Of a stretch of DNA of 64,000 nt, positions 1 through 9,354 are shown piece by piece. The notes under the pieces were generated by a model that searched no databases, was not told the origin of the DNA, and saw only the letters and a program-made list of their open reading frames with translations. A program made the translations under genes and the position numbers. Source of the DNA: Lentisphaerota bacterium (GTDB lineage Bacteria > Verrucomicrobiota > Lentisphaeria > Victivallales > Victivallaceae). Numbering within the stretch: the stretch's first letter is position 1; every line of letters starts with the position of its first letter. The DNA lies in assembly GCA_015061775.1 (NCBI GenBank), contig SUVY01000004.1, forward strand, positions 1-64,000, read 5' to 3'.

Positions 1-3000
1 TGGATATCTCGGTGGTATCTTTTTCGAGGCTCTTGGAGATTGCCTCGGCTAAAGCGTCGGTCATGGTGCTTGCGCCGTCAAGGCTGGTGTCGCCCTCTAT
101 CTTTTCAGGAACGACCACAAGGTCCATGGTGTGGTCTTTGACTTGACCTCCGCTGGTGGCGGTGATGATGACTTCGGTCGTACCGTATCCGGTGGCGGTG
201 TCGGTGATTTTTCCGGTGGTTCCGGAAAACTTTCCGGTATTGGGGTCTATTTTCAGCCAGTCAGGAGCCTGAGTGAGCGTATAATTATTGTAGCTCAGTT
301 TGGAAAACGCTGTGTCAGGAAGCTGTGCACGCGTCTCCTGTTTCTCTCGGTCGGCACGTTTGCTGTATTCACTGTTGACCACAACCGAGAGTATATCAGT
401 TTTCTCATCAAGTTTGAGCAGGAAACTGATATTTCCGACTTCAAGAGCCTTTTTCATATCAAGCGTAAGTCTGCCCTGATTGGTTCCGTCTTCGCTCTTT
501 ATGGTGATATAGCCGTCAAAATCCGAAGCGTTGGCCGCGAGCTGGTAGGTTCCTGCCGCCTGCTTTTCGTCGTAGGTGACAGAATAGGAGCCTCCGCCGG
601 ATATGCGCTCCCAATCGCTTATTAAGATACCGTCATCTTCTCCACGCTCGACGATGTAGAAATCAAGGTTGCCGTTGTTTTTCATTGTACCGGCATAACT
701 TCCGCTGTCGGCAAACGTGACATTGCCTCCGAAAGAGACGTCTCCGGCGAGAACTATGTTGCCGAGATTGTAAACAGTATCATCAACAGTGAGGAAGTCC
801 GCTCCGGAAAGAACAAGCTCGTTTGCGTTGTAAATCGCTCCGCCTGAGGACGCAACATTACCTGAAAAAACCGCTCCCGAACCGATAGTCATCGTACCAA
901 AGTTACAAATCGCTCCACCCATAGCAAGCGGTCCGAATGCACCGTTGGCAATGAAGGAGGCGTTACTGCCGATATCAAAAGTACCGTTGCCATAGAGATA
1001 AAGAGCTCCACCGCGGCAAAAACTGTCGGCAACGATGGTATTTCTGGAAAAAACGGCATTGTTGCCTATCACGGTATTTCCGCCCATTTGTTTTATACAT
1101 CCACCACCAGCCTGATTGTAGTAACTTTCAGAGCCCAATCCGACGTTACCTTCAAAAAGGACATTATCTCCAAAACTAAATTGTCCTTTCATGAAACTCA
1201 TAAGGCAAGCTGCACCATTAGGATCAAAAACAGTATTGGAAGAAAATACAGCGTTACTGCCGAAACTTAACTCGACATCCGACCATCCACTCTGGATTAT
1301 CATCTTGCCGGTGTTTTCGGAAAAAGTAAAATTATTTCCAAATTCGATAATCGATCCGCTGTCAAGTGCAAGCAATCCGCGTGATGAGAGATTTGTATTT
1401 TTGATTATGCTGACATTATCACCGGTTTGCAGCTTCGCATTTTCTGAGACCATACCATAGCCGCCATTGGTTATAAGATTGCCTTGGTTACCTGATATTA
1501 CTGCTCCTGAACCGATACTCATATAACCGAGATTTTGGATGCCGGGATCATAAGACGTATAGCCATAAGCTGTTTTACTGCCCAAAAAATTGTCGGTGAT
1601 CGTTGCAGACTCTCCAATGGTCACGCTGTTAAGGTTTTTGATAAGACCGCCGCCGCTGTTTCCGGACAATACAACTCCGGACTCGATGTTCACAACTCCG
1701 CCAGAGTCATTGCCCAGGAGGGTAACGCACGACATAAGCACATTCCCCGTGACTTTTGCCGAACCGCCGATGTTCAGCACCCCGGTATTGTGTATCACAC
1801 CGTACCAATCGTTATTATTGTAGGGCTCAGTTGAAACGGTCTGACCGCACAACTGCATATTGTTTCCGACAGTCAACTCACCGCTGTTGTTGATAACTGT
1901 GTCACATCTGAAAAAATTATATGAAGACTCATGGATTTTAAATACCAAATCTGAGCCGATAACTGTTTTGGAACCATTCAAGATGGTGTTTCCATGAAAT
2001 TCAAAATTGCCGATATCAGCGTTTACTCCGATGACGACTGCGCCGTCTGCATCTATTGCTACTCTATCTGCGGAGCCATATACACTCAAAACTCCTCCGG
2101 ATAATACATACGCGTTATCGACCTCTACGCCTTGATTTATAACAAAACGGTTATCCATCAGGGTCACCGTGCCTATTTTTGCTCCGGATCGAATATCTGT
2201 TTGATCGTAACCGTCATAGATAGAAAGATTATTTACAACTCCACCGGAATAAACACGAAATGCCTTGTCATATCCATTGAGATTCATCAATGTTGCGCTG
2301 CTCACCAAAGCTCCGCTGTAAACGTCTACCGCACCGTGAGAAAATACGTCTATATTGCTTACAACTCCGCCGCTGTAAACCTTCATTCCCCATTCGTTAT
2401 AAGTGTCAGCTGTTTTCAAATAAACATTATCGACGACAGCTCCATCGCTGACATTCAACCTGCAAAATCCGGATAGATTGATATCTTTTATTCTTCCGCC
2501 TGAGGCATAAATATTACCGTCTGACACATAACATTTTTCAAGTGTTCCGCCGCTTGAAATAAAAACGTGACCGCTTGACACATAAGTATCTCCGGCGGTC
2601 GCTCCGTCATAGATATACATAAAGCCGGAAACCAGGTGAGTGTTATTCGCTCTGGCTCCTTCTGAGCAAAGCATTCTGCCAGCCGGTCTGACGGTATTTC
2701 CTGTAGCAACACCTCCACTTAAAATCATAACTCCGTCGATGGTGTTGGCATCAGCAGTACCTGCGTAAACAATGGCAGACTCCTTTTGGGACAATGTGGA
2801 ACTCCGCAATGTGGACTGTTTGGAAACAAACATATTATCCTTGCCCAAATAGACATTGGCATCGCGGTCGAGATATCTGACCGCTGCTCCGGCTTGAGAT
2901 TCGACAGTACCAGCCTGCCACGGGTTGTATGTTATGGTAACGGCAGCTCCGTCACATACCTCAAGTAAACTGCCGGAGGTATAAAGCAGCACATCTTCCG

Positions 3001-4141
3001 CGTATCCGCCGCTTGAAACGATCACGGCTCCGGAAGAACCTACTGTGATATTTTTGGCATAGCCGTTGTCATACACAGTCACCAAACCGCCGCTGCCGAC
3101 GACGGTATTGCTCGCAACTCCGCCGGCTTGTACGTAGATTTCTCCGTTGTCTGTATCCCCGGTAACTGTGGTATCGCTTGCAAAACCATACAGTGATACA
3201 GTTCCTGAACCGGTAACAGAACAATTATCTAAAACGCCGCCGGTATATACGATGGCACGCTGGGTGTCTATTTCATAATCAGAAACACGGTCTTCTTTGA
3301 CCCAAATATATCCATACATATATGAGCCGATATACACGTTGGCTTCACGCGGCAACCAGGTCACCTGAGCTCCATCATAGACGTCGACATGACATGCAGT
3401 GAAAGGATTGAAGGAAATATTTGCGCTTCCGCCGCTGTAAACACGGACTTGTCCCCAACAAGGAGTAATCAATTCGACGACTCCGCCTCTGGACACTCTG
3501 GCAAAACCACCATTCACATTAAGAGCATTGACACGGGCTCCGCTGCTTACGTACAGCTCACCAAACAAGTCGATATTCCAGCCCAAACCTCCATCGGTTA
3601 TACGCACGCTGGTATTGTTGTCGATTTTTCCCTCGTAAACATAGCCTGATTCGACGAGTATCTTGCTTGCGGCATAGGAAGCGATACCGTCGCCTCCATG
3701 ATCGAGGATGCCCAACAGATGGTCGGTTTCGTGGGAGATCGTATTTACGATATCGTCATTGGAATCAAATTCATCCAGCAAGACAAACGCCTTGTCTTTT
3801 TTATTCCGGTTGCCTATGTCTATCGTTTCGGCAAGTCCGGAAAAGCTGCCGTATGGGTCGAAAGCAGATGTTTTGCCGATACAAATCGTGGAATAATCCA
3901 CATCGAGAGGGCGTTTATCAACAAAAGTGACATTCAAACCGGAATATTTCGCATTGAGTTCAGCAATTATATCAGCAATACGCTCTGCGGAGAGTTTCGG
4001 GTTTTCAACTTCGACATTATCGACCGTCAAAAGCTCTCCGTTATAACTTGTCAGCTCTCCGTCAAAATCAAGGTACACATATTGTACTGCAATTTGTGAA
4101 ACATATTGCAATCCGCCGTTTGTTGTAATTTGATGTTCCAT
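1..4141 (-). CDS. Giant AIDA/Pmp-like repeat surface protein with N-terminal metallopeptidase-like motif, 3' truncated by window edge
   Basis: The frame is open from an ATG at 4141 to base 1 (about 1380 residues) and continues beyond the window. A GGAG lies 8 bases before the ATG. No signal peptide is visible. Residues 1-160 include a YLDFDGE stretch and a zinc-protease-like HETDHLLGILDH at 137-148; this is one residue longer between Gly and the last His than the metzincin HExxHxxGxxH, so activity is uncertain. Next come AIDA-like repeats of the form VYSGGVVxNxxV (to roughly residue 680). They are followed by repeats rich in GGAI and FSxN, as in chlamydial Pmp proteins, suggesting a right-handed beta-helix. 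The last part seen has an Ig-like He_PIG segment (APDWLKIDPNTGKFSGT). It is probably a secreted adhesin or self-processing surface protein. Absence of a signal peptide could mean type I-like export; that is inference. Confidence 0.8.
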   Translation of the reverse strand, partial: MEHQITTNGGLQYVSQIAVQYVYLDFDGELTSYNGELLTVDNVEVENPKLSAERIADIIAELNAKYSGLNVTFVDKRPLDVDYSTICIGKTSAFDPYGSFSGLAETIDIGNRNKKDKAFVLLDEFDSNDDIVNTISHETDHLLGILDHGGDGIASYAASKILVESGYVYEGKIDNNTSVRITDGGLGWNIDLFGELYVSSGARVNALNVNGGFARVSRGGVVELITPCWGQVRVYSGGSANISFNPFTACHVDVYDGAQVTWLPREANVYIGSYMYGYIWVKEDRVSDYEIDTQRAIVYTGGVLDNCSVTGSGTVSLYGFASDTTVTGDTDNGEIYVQAGGVASNTVVGSGGLVTVYDNGYAKNITVGSSGAVIVSSGGYAEDVLLYTSGSLLEVCDGAAVTITYNPWQAGTVESQAGAAVRYLDRDANVYLGKDNMFVSKQSTLRSSTLSQKESAIVYAGTADANTIDGVMILSGGVATGNTVRPAGRMLCSEGARANNTHLVSGFMYIYDGATAGDTYVSSGHVFISSGGTLEKCYVSDGNIYASGGRIKDINLSGFCRLNVSDGAVVDNVYLKTADTYNEWGMKVYSGGVVSNIDVFSHGAVDVYSGALVSSATLMNLNGYDKAFRVYSGGVVNNLSIYDGYDQTDIRSGAKIGTVTLMDNRFVINQGVEVDNAYVLSGGVLSVYGSADRVAIDADGAVVIGVNADIGNFEFHGNTILNGSKTVIGSDLVFKIHESSYNFFRCDTVINNSGELTVGNNMQLCGQTVSTEPYNNNDWYGVIHNTGVLNIGGSAKVTGNVLMSCVTLLGNDSGGVVNIESGVVLSGNSGGGLIKNLNSVTIGESATITDNFLGSKTAYGYTSYDPGIQNLGYMSIGSGAVISGNQGNLITNGGYGMVSENAKLQTGDNVSIIKNTNLSSRGLLALDSGSIIEFGNNFTFSENTGKMIIQSGWSDVELSFGSNAVFSSNTVFDPNGAACLMSFMKGQFSFGDNVLFEGNVGLGSESYYNQAGGGCIKQMGGNTVIGNNAVFSRNTIVADSFCRGGALYLYGNGTFDIGSNASFIANGAFGPLAMGGAICNFGTMTIGSGAVFSGNVASSGGAIYNANELVLSGADFLTVDDTVYNLGNIVLAGDVSFGGNVTFADSGSYAGTMKNNGNLDFYIVERGEDDGILISDWERISGGGSYSVTYDEKQAAGTYQLAANASDFDGYITIKSEDGTNQGRLTLDMKKALEVGNISFLLKLDEKTDILSVVVNSEYSKRADREKQETRAQLPDTAFSKLSYNNYTLTQAPDWLKIDPNTGKFSGTTGKITDTATGYGTTEVIITATSGGQVKDHTMDLVVVPEKIEGDTSLDGASTMTDALAEAISKSLEKDTTEIS

Positions 4142-4176
4142 CGTGCGCTCCCGTACTGAAAAATATATTATTCTAT

Positions 4177-4205
4177 AAAGTATCACACGACATCATAAAT
4201 TACAA
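4177..4205 (-). promoter_or_regulatory. Candidate promoter of the repeat surface protein gene
   Basis: On the minus strand TTGTAA (4200-4205), a 17 bp spacer and TACTTT (4177-4182) precede the ATG at 4141 by about 35 bases. The -10 is a weak match, so this is tentative. Confidence 0.35.
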
Positions 4206-4241
4206 GCGGATATTGCTTTTTGCATTGCCGTTTCAGGGGAT

Positions 4242-4275
4242 AAAAAAAGGGACTCCGGATGTGTGGAGTCCCTTT
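4242..4275 (-). terminator. Rho-independent terminator of pnp
   Basis: A perfect 8 bp stem (GGGACTCC/GGAGTCCC, 4249-4256 and 4265-4272) with an 8-base loop is followed on the minus strand by seven Ts. It starts 17 bases after the pnp stop codon. Confidence 0.9.
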
Positions 4276-4292
4276 GTTTGAGCAAGTATCTC

Positions 4293-6410
4293 TTACTGCT
4301 GATCCATGTCCTTGAGGGCGGCTTTGCGGCTCAGACGGATCTTTCCGGCATTGTCGATGTCGATGACTTTGACCGTGACGAAGTCTCCTTCGTTGCAGAT
4401 GTCGGTGACTTTCGCCACACGGTAATCTGCCATCTCGGAGATGTGCAGAAGTCCATCCATTCCCGGAAGGATCTCGACAAATGCTCCGAAGTCACGGACG
4501 GTGACAACTTTTCCACGGTAGATCTTGCCGACTTCCGCCTCAGCGGTCGAGGCGATCACGCGCTCTTTCGCAGCATTGAGCTGCTCAAGGTTGGACGCCA
4601 TGATCTTGACGGTTCCGTCCTCAGCAACGTCGATTGAAGCAAAGGTCTCTTCGGTGATCGAACGGATGTTTTTGCCTCCGGGGCCGATGAGAGCTCCGAT
4701 CTTATCCGGATTGATTTTGACAACTTCAAGACGCGGAGCACGCGGGCTGATGTCAGCGCGGGGTGCTGCGATGCAGCCTTCCATGACATCGAGAATCTTC
4801 AGACGGGCAACGCGGTTGCGCTCCATCGCCTCGCAGAGCAGGTCGATCGGAATTCCTGGGAGCTTGAGGTCAAGCTGGAATCCGGTGATTCCGTCACGGG
4901 TTCCGCAAACCTTGAAGTCCATGTCTCCGAAGTGATCCTCTGCTCCGAGGATGTCGGTGAGCAGAAGACGCTCGCCGTTGTTTCCGGTAACAAGTCCGCA
5001 GGAAATTCCGGCGACAGGAGCGGTAATCGGGACTCCGGCATCCATAAGTGCAAGAGTCGCTCCGCAGACACTCGCCATAGAGGTCGAACCGTTGGAACTC
5101 ATGATCTCGGAAACGCAGCGCACAACGTAGGGGAAATCTGCCGGAACAACCTTGGAAACTGAACGCTCAGCAAGGTTTCCGTGTCCGATCTCGCGGCGTC
5201 CGGGACCTGCGATCTTGCCGACTTCGCCCACGCTGTAGTTGGGGAAGTTGTAGTGCAGGTAAAAACGTTTGGTGCTCAGTCCGGTCTCGCTGGTGAGATC
5301 ATCGGTCTCCTGAGCATCTTTATCGTTACCGAGGGTGGCGATGACCAGAGCCTGGGTCTCTCCGCGGGAGAAGAGTGCGCTTCCGTGAACCACGGGCAGA
5401 ACTGCAACCTCCGCTGAGAGCGGGCGGATGTCGGTGATGGTACGTCCATCAGGACGGAAATGTTTCTCAAGAATCAGTTTGCGGGTGATGTCGCGCACAT
5501 AATCATCAAAACCTTTGGCGGTCTCAAGCGCGAAATCAGCATCACTCATATCGGCAAACTCTTCTCTCAGAGCGGCACGGGCATCGGCAAGGATGGTATC
5601 CAGCGCGTTGATGCGGTTCTCTTTACCCGGAGTAACGCATGCCTCTTCGATATTGTGCTCGAAGCAGAACTTCTCAAGCGCACTCTGGAGTGCCTCGGGA
5701 ACGAGGTAGTAATGGTACTCTTTTTTGACTCTTCCAGCCTTCTTGGCAAGCTCGATCTGCGCTTCGCACTGCTTTTTGATCGCCTCGTTCGCGGCGTACA
5801 TCGCTTTGCGCATATCCTCTTCGCTGATGAAATCAGCCTCTCCCTCGATCATGATGACCTGATCCGGACGTCCGGAGTAGATAAGGTCGAGAGTGCTGTT
5901 CTTCATCTGGCTGCGGGTGGGGTTGATGACAAACTCATCACCGATCTTGCCGACGCGGACCGCTCCGACGGGACCGTCAAACGGCAGGTCTGAAAGCATC
6001 AGACTGGCAGAGGCTCCGACCATAGCCAGCACGTCAGCCTCATTCTGTCCATCGGCACTCAGAAGCAGGCACTGAACCTGGACTTCGTTGAAAAATCCTT
6101 TGGGAAACAGAGGACGGATCGGACGGTCGATCATACGGCAGGTCAGGATCTCCTTGGTAGAAGGACGGCCTTCACGTTTGATATATCCGCCGGGGAATTT
6201 ACCCGCAGCACTGTATTTTTCACGATAATCGACCTGCAGCGGGAAAAAGTCACTTCCTTCGCGGGCAGCTCCGCTGCAAGCAGCAGTCAGCACCATGGTG
6301 TCGCCCTGACGGACAATGCAGCATCCGTTGGCAAGATTGCCCATCTTGCCGGTTGAGATTTCCATAGTCTTGCCTTCGGCAAACTGGAAAACGATCTTCT
6401 CTTCAGCCAT
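4293..6410 (-). CDS. pnp: Polyribonucleotide nucleotidyltransferase (PNPase)
   Basis: The 705-residue product is full length for PNPase, which degrades RNA 3' to 5' using phosphate and can add 3' tails; it is a cytoplasmic trimer and degradosome partner in many bacteria. Domain order is two RNase PH-like domains (about 5-230 and 315-540) separated by an all-helical linker, then KH (about 550-615, with the GPGGKNIRSI loop) and S1 (about 617-690). Family motifs include KREGRPSTKE, MIDRPIRPLFP, LVIATLG and GLVTG. AGGAA precedes the ATG by a few bases. It appears to be a single-gene transcript; rpsO, its frequent partner, is not next to it. The leader contains a long-range inverted repeat, listed separately. 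Confidence 0.97.
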   Translation of the reverse strand: MAEEKIVFQFAEGKTMEISTGKMGNLANGCCIVRQGDTMVLTAACSGAAREGSDFFPLQVDYREKYSAAGKFPGGYIKREGRPSTKEILTCRMIDRPIRPLFPKGFFNEVQVQCLLLSADGQNEADVLAMVGASASLMLSDLPFDGPVGAVRVGKIGDEFVINPTRSQMKNSTLDLIYSGRPDQVIMIEGEADFISEEDMRKAMYAANEAIKKQCEAQIELAKKAGRVKKEYHYYLVPEALQSALEKFCFEHNIEEACVTPGKENRINALDTILADARAALREEFADMSDADFALETAKGFDDYVRDITRKLILEKHFRPDGRTITDIRPLSAEVAVLPVVHGSALFSRGETQALVIATLGNDKDAQETDDLTSETGLSTKRFYLHYNFPNYSVGEVGKIAGPGRREIGHGNLAERSVSKVVPADFPYVVRCVSEIMSSNGSTSMASVCGATLALMDAGVPITAPVAGISCGLVTGNNGERLLLTDILGAEDHFGDMDFKVCGTRDGITGFQLDLKLPGIPIDLLCEAMERNRVARLKILDVMEGCIAAPRADISPRAPRLEVVKINPDKIGALIGPGGKNIRSITEETFASIDVAEDGTVKIMASNLEQLNAAKERVIASTAEAEVGKIYRGKVVTVRDFGAFVEILPGMDGLLHISEMADYRVAKVTDICNEGDFVTVKVIDIDNAGKIRLSRKAALKDMDQQ

Positions 6411-6443
6411 AATAAAATTCCTTTTTGTTGGTTTTTATTTTAC

Positions 6444-6590
6444 AGCTGATATTCCGTTCAGGATAACCGGTCAGATTTTGTTTATGAGCGGAATCCCGTT
6501 ATCAATCCCCGGAACAATACAGCACTCATGTGCGCCCGGATGCTGATAACGACAATTCCACTCCGACAGTACGCTTCGCGGATATCAGCT
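6444..6590 (-). promoter_or_regulatory. Long-range inverted repeat in the pnp leader
   Basis: In the predicted transcript, AGCTGATATCCG (complement of 6579-6590) lies about 10 bases from the inferred 5' end. It can pair with CGGAATATCAGCT (complement of 6444-6456), with one bulged base. The loop of about 122 bases contains smaller hairpin options. The pairing would bring the 5' end close to the ribosome-binding site. By analogy with the RNase III/PNPase-controlled pnp leader of E. coli this could be an autoregulatory stem; the function is inference. Confidence 0.45.
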
Positions 6591-6605
6591 GCATAACTAC
6601 AATTA

Positions 6606-6633
6606 CTTATAATATATCATACAATTCCGTCAA
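6606..6633 (-). promoter_or_regulatory. Promoter of pnp
   Basis: On the minus strand TTGACG (6628-6633), a 16 bp spacer and TATAAG (6606-6611). Transcription would begin near 6599, giving a leader of about 190 bases. Confidence 0.55.
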
Positions 6634-6672
6634 ATTCAAGTATGCACAAAAAAACTGCAATAAAAGATACAG

Positions 6673-7896
6673 CTATTTTTCAAAACCATTCATAAAGCAA
6701 CGCCATTGAGCCAATATTCTTCTGGTATCACTGCCGGAATAGAGTTCGGCATACTCTTCATTGCGTTCACATTTCCATATATCGTGAAGCAAAACCGGCT
6801 CTGCGGGAACTTTTTCCCCGGAAAGCTGACAGGCAAGCTGCGCTGTATTCAACGCCCACTCAGGAAACTTATCATACACATCCCCGAAAACTCCGGGATC
6901 TTCATTTTTCCACAATTCGTCATTATCACATGGAGCACTGTTCACTCCAAACCGTTCTGAAAAGAAATCAGCCATCTTTTCCATCGCTTCGCGGTTCCAC
7001 GGATGCGGACCATACCAATTATCGGCAATAAAGTTTTCAGATGCACCCATCTCGCGGTAACATTCGGCAACCCGTCCTGTCATAGCCCGGAAAACATCAA
7101 GCGGAATAAGATTATCCAGCAGTCCCTGCATCAGCAGCAGCGGTCGCGGAGCAAAGAGAGAATACAATTCATCATGCTCGATCCGCCCTATCACCCCCTG
7201 AAAAATATTGCAGCTGCAATGACGCTTGCGTTTACGGCATATCCACTCAAAACTCGACGGATACCCCGTCGATGCTATTGCCTCAAGATAATCAGGAGCC
7301 AATGCCGCGAGATTCATGGTGAGTGTTCCGCCTCCGGAGTTTCCCGCGGCTCCGATACGAGAAAAACGGCTGTCGCGTTTCATAAAATCAAGAACTCCGA
7401 GCAGCTCTGAAGTCAAAAGCGCAATAAATGAAAATCCGCAGGCAAATGGAGTATTTTCCTCCCAGTGCCCCATCGATTCACGTTCGAGCTGCCCCATGTT
7501 GTCGTGAACAAGACAGGCTATACCGCGCCGCGCAAGCACTGCTCCGAAACGATTATAATTCAATTTGTCTTTTCCATGCCCGCAGGCACAAAGCACCACG
7601 GGATAAGGCGGCTCTGCAAGCGGAAGAAAAAGATGGGCGGAACAGGCGGTGTTCTCCCAGCTTGTTCCGGCAAGGCGCTCGACCCGGCAGTTGAAAATTT
7701 CTTCACTTGAAACACAGGTGTATTTCACTTCAGGAACCGGTATCTTATCGAATCCCTGAGATTTGACAAAAATATCTCTGACTTCAGCTCGTTCAGACTC
7801 TTCAGACATTGCCCGGTGCGGACGGGATGACATCAACAGAAACATCTGCCGCTCAACGGCTTCCAGTTCCTGAAACGCATTTTCTGTTCCAACCAT
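6673..7896 (-). CDS. Acetyl-xylan-esterase-like alpha/beta hydrolase
   Basis: A 407-residue alpha/beta hydrolase. The nucleophile elbow is GNSGGG (as in the AXE1/abhydrolase_7 group), followed by a plausible acid Asp in LLDNLIPLDVF and a His in YGPHPWN. No signal peptide is visible, so it probably acts in the cytoplasm, deacetylating imported oligosaccharides; the substrate is inferred. The start at 7896 is chosen because GGAG lies just upstream and because the upstream in-frame TTG at 7962 is the promoter -35 hexamer. It is divergent from the MFS gene at 8053, and related in fold and motifs to the larger hydrolase at 12057-13913. Confidence 0.8.
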   Translation of the reverse strand: MVGTENAFQELEAVERQMFLLMSSRPHRAMSEESERAEVRDIFVKSQGFDKIPVPEVKYTCVSSEEIFNCRVERLAGTSWENTACSAHLFLPLAEPPYPVVLCACGHGKDKLNYNRFGAVLARRGIACLVHDNMGQLERESMGHWEENTPFACGFSFIALLTSELLGVLDFMKRDSRFSRIGAAGNSGGGTLTMNLAALAPDYLEAIASTGYPSSFEWICRKRKRHCSCNIFQGVIGRIEHDELYSLFAPRPLLLMQGLLDNLIPLDVFRAMTGRVAECYREMGASENFIADNWYGPHPWNREAMEKMADFFSERFGVNSAPCDNDELWKNEDPGVFGDVYDKFPEWALNTAQLACQLSGEKVPAEPVLLHDIWKCERNEEYAELYSGSDTRRILAQWRCFMNGFEK

Positions 7897-7933
7897 GATA
7901 TTCTCCTTTATCAACTGCCTCTGATAAGAGGTT

Positions 7934-7962
7934 AATATACTCCTGCAAATAATGTTTGTCAA
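7934..7962 (-). promoter_or_regulatory. Promoter of the esterase gene (minus)
   Basis: Minus-strand TTGACA (7957-7962), 17 bp spacer, TATATT (7934-7939): a consensus -35 and near-consensus -10. Confidence 0.7.
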
Positions 7963-7986
7963 GCTTTATATTGCCGCTGCATGTAA

Positions 7987-8015
7987 TTGAAAAAAGATCA
8001 AAGACGGTGTATATT
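7987..8015 (+). promoter_or_regulatory. Promoter of the MFS transporter gene (plus)
   Basis: TTGAAA (7987-7992), 17 bp spacer, TATATT (8010-8015). It is divergent from the esterase promoter; the two -35 boxes are 24 bp apart, so one regulator could control both. Confidence 0.7.
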
Positions 8016-8052
8016 ATACGAATTATCAAAATCTATTTCAGGAAATAAAAAT

Positions 8053-9333
8053 ATGACCTCGACAGAAGATAAAAAATCAATGGGACGCGTCTGGCTGGTA
8101 TTTATTCCGCTTATGCTCTTTTACGCTTCAAGTTATTTTCAGAGAACGGCTATCCCCGGCACGACCTTTTCGCTTTTTCAGCAGGATTACGGATTTTCTG
8201 CGGCTCAGATAGCAAATCTTACAGCCTCATTCGTCTATGTATATTCATTTTGCCAGCTGGTTGTCGGTATGCTCGCCGACAAATACAGCGGCATCCGTAT
8301 CGTCACAATTGCCGGAGCGATATTCTGTCTTGGAGTTATAGCTTTTCCATTTTGCGGAGCAAATGCCCCCCTGCTCTACGCATGCCGCTTTCTCATGGGA
8401 CTCGGAGCGAGCTCTCTATACCTCAGCCTTGTCAAAGAAGCCGACCGCCTGTTCGGACGCAAAAACTACTCCGTCATCATCGGAATAATCTACTTCGTCG
8501 GTTACAGCGGAGGTCTTTTCGGAACGCTTCCCTTCGGTGCGCTCTGCCGCCGCTTCAACTGGATAACTCTCCTGCATTGGGTGAGTGCGATAACGTTCTG
8601 CCTCTATTTATTCTTCCTCGCCGTAAAACGTAATGTCCCGGCAGCACCGATCTCTCCGGCACGCCTTTCGTTGAAACCGCTGCTCAAAATAATTAAGATG
8701 CCCTACTCCTGGATGCTCGTATTCGCTTCTTCGACCATGTTTACTTTCAACGCAGTAAGCAATATGGTATTCGGTAAAAAATTTCTGCTGGATACCGCAG
8801 GTCTCAGCGAAGGTGCGGCTGAAGCTATCATCTGCGGACAGACCCTCGTAGGCATGTTCGCCCTGCTGAGCGGAGGTATCACCACCCGTCTGACAAAAAA
8901 CAAACGTAAACCGCTGATCGTCATAACTCCGGCGATAACGCTTGCCACAACAATAATGATGATTTGTACGATAAAGTTCCAGCTTCCTGCATTTTTCTAC
9001 GCGGCAGGAATGATACTTTTCGCCCTCGCCGCAGGTTTGGCGGTAGTCTATCCGATGGCTATGCAGGAGTTCAACTCCCGTGACAGCATAACTCTCGCCG
9101 CAGGTTTCAACAACAACTGCAACTATCTTGGTATTGCAATATTTTCACCTCTTGTCGGATTGCTGCTCGACCATTTCAAAGTTCCGGGAATGCACAATTA
9201 CCCCGTGGAAGCATACCTTTGGCTCTACTCGCTTGCCTTGATTCCGGCGGTTGCGGCTTTCGTTGTGGCGTGTTTTATTCCGGAAACAGGCGGACATTTT
9301 CTGCACAAAAGTTATCAGGACGCAAAGAAATAA
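8053..9333 (+). CDS. MFS transporter
   Basis: A 426-residue integral membrane protein with about 12 hydrophobic segments typical of the major facilitator superfamily. A conserved-looking loop, ADKYSGIRIV, follows the second segment and corresponds to the MFS motif A region. The start at 8053 follows AGGAAA; the longer reading from the TTG at 7987 would begin within the -35 box. The divergent esterase suggests uptake of a sugar or sugar acid. The substrate cannot be told from sequence. It converges on the glycosyltransferase gene with only 21 bases between. Confidence 0.85.
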   Translation: MTSTEDKKSMGRVWLVFIPLMLFYASSYFQRTAIPGTTFSLFQQDYGFSAAQIANLTASFVYVYSFCQLVVGMLADKYSGIRIVTIAGAIFCLGVIAFPFCGANAPLLYACRFLMGLGASSLYLSLVKEADRLFGRKNYSVIIGIIYFVGYSGGLFGTLPFGALCRRFNWITLLHWVSAITFCLYLFFLAVKRNVPAAPISPARLSLKPLLKIIKMPYSWMLVFASSTMFTFNAVSNMVFGKKFLLDTAGLSEGAAEAIICGQTLVGMFALLSGGITTRLTKNKRKPLIVITPAITLATTIMMICTIKFQLPAFFYAAGMILFALAAGLAVVYPMAMQEFNSRDSITLAAGFNNNCNYLGIAIFSPLVGLLLDHFKVPGMHNYPVEAYLWLYSLALIPAVAAFVVACFIPETGGHFLHKSYQDAKK

Positions 9334-9354
9334 CCGCGTGCTGACAACATCGTC

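Noticed and set aside
3698-3733. Calling a true metzincin from HETDHLLGILDH
   Set aside because: Spacing between Gly and the third His is one residue longer than HExxHxxGxxH; only a metallopeptidase-like motif is claimed.
131-3930. Plus-strand open frames across the left end (for example 131-625, 2132-2476, 3698-4099)
   Set aside because: They are shadows of the continuous minus-strand repeat protein frame, which has repeats, a start with ribosome-binding site and no stop codons.
1-4141. Linking the signal-less repeat protein to the ABC-HlyD exporter at 51494-54469 as its type I secretion system
   Set aside because: They are 47 kb apart, no outer-membrane TolC-like gene is visible and the protein's C-terminus is outside the window.
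4263-5993. Plus-strand open frames over pnp
   Set aside because: They lie fully inside the unmistakable pnp gene, have low-complexity compositions and no family resemblance.
7987-8052. Longer TTG start for the MFS transporter
   Set aside because: The TTG is the first base triplet of the -35 hexamer; the ATG at 8053 has a better ribosome-binding site. The same reasoning rejects the starts at 7962 and 51401.
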